The position numbers and the translations under genes are program-made. DNA of 64,000 nucleotides from Meandrina meandrites (lineage: Eukaryota > Cnidaria > Anthozoa > Scleractinia > Meandrinidae), in contig OY855904.1 in NCBI GenBank assembly GCA_963693305.1, positions 34,215,417 to 34,279,416 of the forward strand. The letters run 5' to 3'. The notes under the pieces are model-generated. The model was given only the letters and a program-made list of their open reading frames with translations, made no database searches and was not told the origin of the DNA. Of the stretch, positions 56,301-64,000 are shown piece after piece. The first letter of the stretch is position 1, and every line of letters begins with the position of its first letter.

Positions 56301-59300
56301 ACAAAATTAACTGTTTCCCTCGGGCCATTCATTAAGTGGTAATCGTTACAGGTCTCTAGCAGCCACAAAATACAAATAAGCTATATCTCCTTTTATCGGT
56401 GTAGTTTTACCTACACATTGCTCTTCCTAACAGGTGTAGCTGTTCGACACAATTTGAACATTAATGTTATTGCTGGGTTTTCTTTAGGCTTCTCACAATT
56501 CTACTAAACTTAAAAAGACAACAGGTTCCCTTCAGCACTAAGCAAGAATGTTGCTTTCCGTAAAGTCGATTAAACAAGGTGTCGCAGACAACTTTATGCG
56601 GTTTCTTCCTCAGAAGGCATTTTGAACGACTGAATGGACAATCTAACCTGAGCTTCGGTGATAAGACCCTCAACCTTAATCAACTCTGGCCATAACTCCT
56701 CCAGGTTAGAAACCGTATCAGCAGTTTCCTGTGCATCTTTCAAGGTCGTTAGCGTTGTGTTGAGATGGCCTTGCAAACCAAGTCTGGTACAAAGTGGGCA
56801 TGCTGAAAGTGAAAAAACAACGTCAGGAGATGGACTACGGTCTTGCGCTTTGCACTCGCTTCTGGGCGTTAATGCTTTCGCTAACACTTACGGTCACAGC
56901 CATTTCCAGAGAAGTTAGTGTGTTGTAACATGCAGCGGTCACACATTCTACTTGTCACGCCAGGCTTACAGTTACACTGCCCAGAGGTGCGGTCACATCT
57001 TGTGAAATTGTTTGAACCAGTTTCGTTGCAATTACAAGCTGAAAACGCAGAATATTCTGTTAGACAGGACTAAAGACAAGTGCACACGCACGTTGTATTC
57101 GTTCTTTGATGGATTATGATACAGTAACTAAGATTGAGATGCACATGGCTGAATGAGAAATCTAAACGTGAAATGAGAAAGTAATATTGGTCATGTCATG
57201 AACGTGGGACAAAGAAGGATCTGAATACTCAAAGGGAATCGAACCCATGACATACCAATCTTCCCGTCAGGGACTGAGATGTTTTCGTCCCACGCTAGTG
57301 ACATAATGAACATTACATCTTTTGCTTATCCAGTATGTACTAAATAATAGTAATCATTCCCATCATATTAGTAACATTTTTTAAAATAACAGAAGATTAA
57401 TAAAATTTGAAGGAAATTCCGTTCCATAGTCCCCTTAATTTTCCTTCTTTATTTGCCCTACATTCACCAAAAAGAGAAAATCAGTTTCATATATTGAGGA
57501 CGAAGTATCTCTTACCTTGGCAGGTGGCATTAGGAAGGCCATAGAATCCCCATTCACACAGGTCACACTTCTCACCGAGGGTGTGGTTTTTACACACGCA
57601 GACGCCTGATTCATTACACTGAAGTGAACTCGATCCAAATGTATTACATTCACAAGGTGTACAGCCACTTGAAGTGAAGTTATAACTGTTAGGCTACCAA
57701 AAAAAATATGGGGATCAGTTAGACGAATTTGAATGTGGATATTTTAGGGAGCTATGCCTCGGAACCAAGGCTAGCTACACGTATGCCTAAACTGATGCAT
57801 CCAGAAAAATTTTAGCTAAACTTTCCAGTTTGTCGCCGTGAGAACAGTTTAGAGTCTCATCTATGTACCAGTTTTGTGTACCAGCTTTCTGGAGTCAGTA
57901 ATGGAAGATAGTTTGTACTGCAGGCTAAGCACTTAGTCCCTTACAGCAACTGAATGTTACAGCTTTATTCATTACCTCACACCTGGAACAGTTTAGTCCG
58001 GTCACGTGAGGCTTGCATTCACATTGTCCAGTCACGTGATTGCACACATTGTGATGTGCACCGATTCCATTACAGACACATGCTGGAAATCAGAGTTAAC
58101 AGAACCAAAGTTAGTTGATTTATACACTGTTGTGTTTTGATTAGTTTCGCAATGCTTCTTTCTTACACTCGATTGATTGTTTAACTCGTAAAGTCACGTG
58201 AGGATGTATTACAGGGTTCGTACTCTTTTCAGCTTTTTAAATTCCATGATTTTCCTTTACATGTGTAGGGTTATCCCCAGGGCTATCTCTGCCAATAAAG
58301 CCGCGAGAACCCGCTCAAAGTCAATGCCTGGCATTGAATTCACATTCTGTCTTGGTTACCCTAACTCCATGTAAACAGGCCCTTACTAAAGAAGCTGGAC
58401 TTGATAATTTACAGCAAGGAGCCCAAGAGTGTCACTAATTTTAATTTATTCACATTCTTTGGTGCAGAATAAATCCAATCAGAAGTCAACTGGAAGCTGT
58501 ACTCGGCTTCTGATTGAATAATGATTGCACGAAAAAATGTGAATTAATTAAAAGTGGTCACACTTTTGGGCTCCTTGATGCAAAGTGAGCAGTTTTACAT
58601 TATGTTAATTAATTTGCAAGTTACCTTGACACTGCTGGTCCGTAGCATTGCCCCATGTTCCATTCTCACAGCGTTCACAGTTAAAACCAGTTGTGTTATG
58701 TAGACAGTTGATACACTCTCCCGTTGTTCTATTGCACACATCAGAGTTGTTGTTACAACGACATGGGGAGCAGTTTCCTCCTGGAGTCAGAGGCTCACCA
58801 AAGAACCCCAGCACACAGCTGTAACACAAAAGAAAATCCTACATCATCACAACCGAACATCTGAGAAGAGATGGCAATGATAAATGTGAGATGCTGGTAT
58901 TCCTGTAGCTCGACTTGGAATGAGTAAAATTGCAGCAGAGGCTCAATTGAAAAACTATAATGAAAAGCACCTTCAGACAATTTACTAAGGAAAAGTCCCC
59001 TCGTAATAAACCACTGAAAGTTTAATGCCTGAAGCATTCTTGTCGCAACTGTTTTTTGACGCCCGTAGCAGTGAGGCACACTAGCAAAACGGTGATTTTG
59101 GTATGCGATATTGCCACACGTGGTTTGATACGACGGTACAACATCAAATGTACTTTGATGGCGTGCAACAGACGAGCATGTCACCTGCGAATTTTGTTGG
59201 CGTCACAAGAAGCCACATGAGTGAAAGACAATTATTTTGTACTTTTTTTAATGGTTGAAAGCAAAAAAAAAAAGCGCGGCGTGTGCACCAACAGGATCCT

Positions 59301-62300
59301 GAAACAGAGATAGAAGGCTTGGTATGTATGAAAAATGAATTTATATTTTACTCGAGAATCTCGCAATTATCCAGATTCATTCAGTGTATCTATCAGTTTA
59401 AGAATTAGCTCAAGCTGAATAACAAATAGAAAAATCAAAAATTAGACGTCATGGTTCACGTTCTCCAGAATACGCAGAATTGGGTCATTTCACGTTGCTG
59501 TTTTGCAGAGAACGGGTAGGAAATGTACTAAGGCTTCAAACGCACGTGCAGAGCTATTGTTCAGCTCATTAAACCTTTTTTTGGTAACGTTCTCATTGCC
59601 GTTGCCGTCGTAGTTTGCCTAAGCTCCCTAATGATTACATCAATGCAACTTCTCAAGGTGCAATAATTATATCCTTACCTTCCACAAATGTCTCCCTCAT
59701 ATCCTTCAGAGCAGTTCAGGCATCTTGGCTTACCATGAGCACCAGCTTTACACAGTGCACTAAACAAAGAATAATAAAAGATTGGGGCTCAAACACACCT
59801 TGTCTTCTACGATAAATCACAGTCTGCCCAACATCTTTGAGAGGCACCGGTTACTGCCATCTGTTTTAAAGCTAAAGGTTTGGTGTGTATTAGTGAATTA
59901 TTTCTGTCGAGAAGGGAGATCTGACATTTGTATTCATACCTACTGACTTACAATATACATGTATTTTATGCCTTGGCTTGCACCATTGTTTACAAACAAC
60001 AATTTAGAGGTTTGCCACCCTCTCCCCAAAACATGTTTTTATCTATTTCGCCAATAATTTATGTGCATTCTCTTGATTTATGCTGCATCGTTGGCTTTCG
60101 TGTACATTGTAATTATCTTCTCTCGAAGTACTGCTGTGTTAAAGTAGTGCATACTCACGTTGTTGTTCGTGGGCTCTCACATGGACATTTCTTACAGTCG
60201 CCAGGTGTGCCATCAGTGGCATTACCATAGAAACCGTCCAAACAGATCTCACAGTGAAAGCCAGTAGTGTTGTGAGCACAATTCTGTCAACAAACAAATT
60301 AAGTAAATGGTTACTAGTTCAATGTTTCAATCACCTAGTAGCCTACATACCGGCCCCTTTTACACTGGGTCAACAAGAAATCGCCTCCTAGGGATAGGCC
60401 ATTACAAATACAAAATCTGCAACTTGGAGCGTTGTTTACTCGAGTGTCCAAAGCAATTCGCATTATTTTGCTTTGGTTTTACATTGATATATTTAACGCC
60501 TCTTTCTTATCCAATCAGAAAACCAAAACCAATTGTGACTCACTCACACGTGTTTTCCTGTGCTTTGTGCCGGTTACATGCATTTGCTTTGAGTTTTGAT
60601 TAGTTCACTAAATTGCCCGTGCGTTTTGGGCTTGGATAGAGTGATAACTTGGTTTTGGTTTGATAACACGTAATTGAAAATCGCTCAATGTGAAGACAAA
60701 TGGGAATTAACAGTAGCTTCCTAGTATCGAGTGCAGCCACCGAAAATAAATAATATAAAGTGTTTGGTGACTCCTTACACTCCAATTAAGTTCCATGATA
60801 TCATATTTAGACTATGATGATCACGACTTACCAGGCACTGTCCTGTAGCAGGGTCACAGTCCTCAGTGTGGCCATTACAGTCACACGGCTCACACTTCCC
60901 AAGATACATGTCACTCGACACGTTCACTCTGTGGTAACCTCTCGTACAACGCTGAAAATTCAATCACATTGACAATAATTATTTAGGAAGACAACTGGTA
61001 AGATGTCTCAAAGATAGTTCAAGAAATTGTCCTAACAACCTAATCTTGATAGAAAGACCCTTGTGATAAAGACAATAAAATAAGGATCAGTGTAGACTAG
61101 TGATACCAGATGACAGCAGATACACATGTGTCATTGAAAAGTTTGTTCCATTTTCTATTATGTACAAATGCCTGAAACACTGGTTCTCAATCTTTGTTGT
61201 TGACTAATTGAACTGCATCATACCTCACAAGATAAACCAGTGTATCCTGTTCCACAGCTGCACTGTTCAACATCGTAAGCTACTCCTGCATCTGACACCA
61301 TGTCACTTGCTTCAGACACTTCAACACCACCAAAGCTGAAAATGACATCGTACATTTTTGTTATTAAACTGCATAAAGTATACCTGCATTTACTTTGTGA
61401 TTGGTTTAATGATAATATTATTCTCATGGTTGGTGGAAAGAATCTGTATATCATATCTATGTAGACTGTAAGTTGATTTCCCATTTACATTAATTGTATA
61501 ATTCACATGTGAAGGGAAGTTTTCCTTGTGTTCAGTGTTTTTGTGAAGACCCTTTACATGCAATGGCAAATTGTTGAGCAACTTGTTAAAAAAAAAAACA
61601 ATTCTGACGGCCAGGGGATGGGAACCCATGATGTTCTAGTAACACTAAGACGGATTTATCACCCACAACACTTACCAACAGGCCTTGATTTCCAAGTAAA
61701 CATGAAATAATTGATATCCAGCTCACCTTGTGAGGTAAGTGCCATGACCATCAGAATAAAATGATGCTGTGATGAGAAGACCTTGTAGCCTGGCCAGCAC
61801 AAGAAGGAAGTCCTCTCTAGACACTGCTGATAAGCTGCCACTGTGAACCCAGGAACTCTAGACAAAATTTAAATAGAAATGCATTATAAACTAAAATCCA
61901 TTTTGAGTGAATCAATAATTATATGAAATGAAAGTGTAAAGTAAACCTTATCGTAAGAAAACGCATTGCAATGCACCTACAGGATCTTGAAATAGTTTAA
62001 ATTTTTCAAGCTTGTTACTTAGTGGAACAGTGACTTTCATGTAAACCTGTACACAGTCTTAACAGCTTGTTCATTAATAATTTCTTTGTTTTCACAATTA
62101 TTGTGAAAACAGTTATAACAGTGATCAATCATTGTAACAAACATGTGACCTTGCCCATTGAAGAAAACATTCATGACGCATTTATTAATCTTTTTGATCC
62201 ATAAGGAGATATTTTACATGATTGTAAATGGACGCTTTACAGACACAAAATGCAGTTAAACCTCTCTTTACAGACATCTCAATTCTGGACAGTTTACCTA

Positions 62301-62546
62301 GTCCAAAAGAGGCCAAAATTCATTCAAACTCTATCTCTTTCCTGTCCCTCTGGTGACCGTATTTGAGAGGTTTCAACTGTAATTGCATTTATTTTAAAAA
62401 TATATTTGTATTAATTTTTCCAAACAAGGGCAAAAGCTACAGTATTACTAACAGACACCTACTTCTTTCATCAACACAGTCCTTGTAGATAACTGGTCAG
62501 CTGAAACAGTTGTCAGGGCATGCTCAATTGAAACGTTTTTAACTCC
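40509..62546 (-). CDS. Laminin subunit alpha, C-terminal two-thirds (5' partial, 38 exons)
   Basis: Thirty-eight exons on the minus strand, all with GT-AG borders and matching phases, join into one frame of 1986 residues ending at TAG 40511-40509. Domain order is end of L4 (domain IV), laminin-type EGF repeats, a long coiled-coil region with many N-glycosylation sequons, then five LG domains with a Pro/Thr linker between LG3 and LG4. Five C-terminal LG domains are diagnostic of an alpha chain. The protein is secreted and assembles with beta and gamma chains through the coiled coil into the basement membrane (mesoglea in cnidarians), where the LG domains bind receptors. The N-terminal LN domain, first EGF repeats and most of L4 lie beyond the right edge. 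No break was found. Orthology to a specific vertebrate alpha chain cannot be judged here. Exons are listed in the four block entries. Confidence 0.96.
41714..41733 (+). repeat. C20 homopolymer in a laminin intron
   Basis: Uninterrupted run of 20 C on the + strand. Confidence 0.9.
43251..43289 (+). repeat. AAC-type trinucleotide repeat in a laminin intron
   Basis: AACAAC units interrupted by two ATC units, between exons 43532-43334 and 43206-43048. Confidence 0.85.
45439..45578. mobile_element. Foldback MITE-like element in a laminin intron
   Basis: Arms 45439-45480 and 45537-45578 are near reverse complements (CTTATTCGATTG...GGACATTTTGC against GCAAAATATCCGCG...CATCGAATAAG), and the centre holds its own hairpin CGCCCCTTCGGGGC. 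Confidence 0.75.
46213..46284 (+). repeat. tRNA-like sequence, probably a tRNA-derived SINE head
   Basis: Exactly 72 nt with a D-arm/A box (TAGCTCAGTTGGTAGAGCA), a T-arm/B box (GGGTTCGAACCCC) and a 7-bp acceptor stem with one mismatch. The anticodon arm does not pair (GCGTA against CACAG) and the base before the would-be GGT anticodon is C, not U, so it is unlikely to be a working tRNA gene. It lies in a laminin intron on the opposite strand. Confidence 0.7.
47969..48234. mobile_element. MITE-like element in a laminin intron
   Basis: Imperfect terminal inverted repeats share GATTAAGC near both ends (left CGATTAAGCTCTCCCGGCG, right end reading CTTGATTAAGCGCCGGG on the minus strand), with several GGCGTTTATT-type motifs inside. 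Confidence 0.55.
50522..56802 (-). CDS. Laminin alpha: coiled-coil domains II and I
   Basis: Exons 56802-56648, 55985-55881, 55398-55287, 54412-54066, 53470-53354, 52614-52454, 52269-52131, 51657-51546, 51423-51097, 50676-50522. The sequence is Cys-poor and heptad-like (for example [34 protein letters not shown]) with frequent NxS/T sites. The single CPLC near the start matches the cysteine pair where the three chains meet. The region drives heterotrimer assembly. Confidence 0.9.
54549..54939. mobile_element. TTAA-flanked MITE in a laminin intron
   Basis: TTAA (54549-54552) plus AGGGACACTGTCACG is mirrored exactly by CGTGACAGTGTCCCT plus TTAA (54936-54939). Its centre is a perfect palindrome, 15-bp arms AACTTGAAAAAGTCA around GGC (54721-54753). 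The copy at 30682-33045 shares the TTAA ends and a similar central palindrome. Confidence 0.8.
56241..56335. mobile_element. Small foldback element in a laminin intron
   Basis: TTAATAAATG, TTCGGGAAAC and AGTTAATTTTG on the left are mirrored in order by CAAAATTAACT, GTTTCCCTCGGG and CATTCATTAA on the right. Confidence 0.65.
56892..60283 (-). CDS. Laminin alpha: remaining laminin-type EGF repeats
   Basis: Exons 60283-60159, 59759-59679, 58818-58625, 58082-57976, 57693-57516, 57038-56892. Cys-rich text such as [52 protein letters not shown] and [15 protein letters not shown] follows the eight-Cys laminin EGF pattern; about six to seven repeats are visible. The exon 59759-59679 is only 81 bp. 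These repeats form the rod of the short arm. Confidence 0.93.
60832..62546 (-). CDS. Laminin alpha: end of L4 domain and first EGF repeat
   Basis: Exons 62546-62463, 61857-61727, 61335-61224, 60951-60832. The first three encode the L4 tail ([62 protein letters not shown]). In this family L4 is inserted within an EGF repeat, and here the repeat resumes at [11 protein letters not shown]. The fourth exon continues with RCTRGYHRV and [18 protein letters not shown]. Confidence 0.93.
62253..62379. mobile_element. Possible short pogo/Tigger-like MITE in a laminin intron
   Basis: CAGTTAAACCTCTC at the left is mirrored by GAGAGGTTTCAACTG at the right, with a CTTTACAGACA motif next to the left end, in the style of the 12751-13581 element. 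The left flank is TG and not TA, so the target duplication is not clean. Confidence 0.45.
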
Positions 62547-64000
62547 CTGTGGCAAAGATTAAAGTAATACACTTCATTTAGTAACAATAACCACACACTT
62601 TACATGGAAATTAAAATTCCTGTAATTAAAACAATCAAAGATCGTTTCTTAAGTTAGGCTGAAATGATGCATACAACTAGTAGTAATCAGCGATTAGGGA
62701 AGTGCGTTCGACATAAGATGGAGAGTCAGGTAGCATCAAAGGAGCAAGGTTGTTGGCAAACTATGCAATTTAATATGCCTCAAATGGAGCGATAAGGATG
62801 AGCGAGAGAGAAATCTCATCACACAACATTTTGGAGGAAAGATTGCGTGACGAGCCAAAAAAAACATCTCTCTGCAAAATAAACTGGAATTTGTCGCATC
62901 AAGAAATGGGTTGTGTTCTTTTCGAAGGGGTTAAATAAACTGTGAAAAAATTGTGACACTGTAGCAGTTCTTGATATGTTAAAGAATTTTTCTTCGCTTG
63001 CAAGCTATGCTATCGTAAATTGGGTGTTACACTGTTACACAAGAAGCCATTCAACCGGACGGAAACATGATCTGTCATCATAGCAGTGATTGTTTACCAA
63101 AGGTCAAAAAGAACCTCAAATGATGAATGGCACGGCAAATTATCATTGATGTCAGAATATTGTAAAACAACGTGAATAGAAGTCGCTCCTAGCACTTCAT
63201 GTGACATTCACAAAGCAGAAACGTACAAAGTCATAAATGAATGGGCAATTTGCATTCATTTTTACACTAAAATTCATATGGAAAAGAAATGAATTATCAT
63301 GTACACGGCAAATAATTATTTATTTCACTTTAGTTGTTTAATATCTTTTGGCACTACACTACAACTTCTAAAACTCCACGGACTTCTACAAATACTTTCA
63401 CTTCAATTTGAAAATAGATCGAGGCACAGCACATCAACTTTTCGTTCATAGTCAATACACTCATAATATTCAATAATGATTTCCTCATCAAAATGCCTAA
63501 ACATTCTGCGAATAACTATAGAATACAAATTCAAAGAACCGATAAAACAATTTTGATCCTTATTCTACTCACTCGTTTTACATGAAATGCTAACGATTTG
63601 AAATTTTAGCTAGTTTTGTGAATCGTTTTGCATGCAAACACGCTGGTTTACCTTGCCTATAAAACAACGAATGGAGTTACTCGATTTCCACTCCTTTTAC
63701 GACGTTCGGTGGCTGATTAAAACTCTTCTACCTTGGATGAAAACCCTCCAAACAGCAGCGATAACAGACCATAACACAGGACAATTTTGTCGAGAGAAAT
63801 CACTCCAAACAGCAAAACAGAAGCACATGGCATGGAGATGACGTCATTCGCCCCTGAAAAATTTTTTTGGGGGGGCCAAATTGACAACGTCGTATAGTCC
63901 ATAAAAGCAAGAGTTTTTCTCGATTAGGGTGCGTTCTCCTTCGTCGAACGCAATAAAAATGCAAAGGTATCCATAGTGTACATATGGCATCAACAATTTG
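62547..64000. other. Laminin intron, no exon recognised
   Basis: The next upstream exon should encode more of the L4 domain; no matching minus-strand text with splice sites was found to the window edge. Open frames at 63632-63841 and 63717-63902 look random. Confidence 0.5.

Noticed and set aside
57237..57262. B-box-like GGGTTCGATTCCC on the minus strand in a laminin intron
   Set aside because: No matching A box or acceptor stem; too weak to call a tRNA or SINE.

Overview
The window looks like nuclear DNA of a cnidarian, most likely a stony coral or sea anemone. Evidence: intron-rich metazoan genes with canonical GT-AG splice sites, a laminin alpha gene, a receptor tyrosine kinase, AT-rich intergenic DNA full of short inverted-repeat elements, and Penelope-like, LINE and copia fragments of the kinds familiar from Hexacorallia. 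The phylum is an inference from gene families and repeat style; no species call is made.

Layout. (1) 1-4170: about 42 copies of a 63-bp satellite, then a 1.1-kb compound microsatellite with about 145 copies of GGGAA. (2) 4849-8063 (+): the last six coding exons of a receptor tyrosine kinase with an unusually long acidic kinase insert; its ectodomain lies left of the window. (3) 8064-10274: repeat-bearing spacer with an inverted-repeat element. (4) 10275-22732 and 28381-37510: two copies of an old direct segmental duplication. Each carried a gene for the same uncharacterised protein (beta-rich N-terminus, J-like domain without the HPD histidine, Gly/Ala-rich hydrophobic core, beta-rich C-terminus). 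Copy A (15882-17660) is open; copy B (33907-35700) is broken by two indels. The first ~780 bp of the two genes are far more alike than anything around them, which suggests gene conversion. Later insertions differ between copies: a pogo/Tigger-like element, a Penelope-like fragment and a LINE tail in A; a TTAA-flanked element with a foldback and a LINE fragment in B. (5) 23669-28272, between the copies: a very young but defective copia retrotransposon, followed by a tandem duplication that created a third LTR. (6) 38014-38211 (-): a possible small single-pass membrane protein; 38393-38629 (+): a Penelope-like 3' remnant. (7) 40509-62546 (-): the last 38 coding exons of a laminin alpha chain (end of L4, laminin EGF repeats, coiled coil, LG1-LG5, stop). 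The joined exons keep one frame for 1986 residues. Its introns hold a tRNA-like element and several MITE-like inverted repeats.

The genes do not form a pathway. The kinase is a signalling receptor, the laminin a basement-membrane subunit, and the duplicated protein has no known function. The best lead for something undescribed is the duplicated J-like/hydrophobic protein family; the satellite, the copia locus and the TTAA element family are also worth following up.
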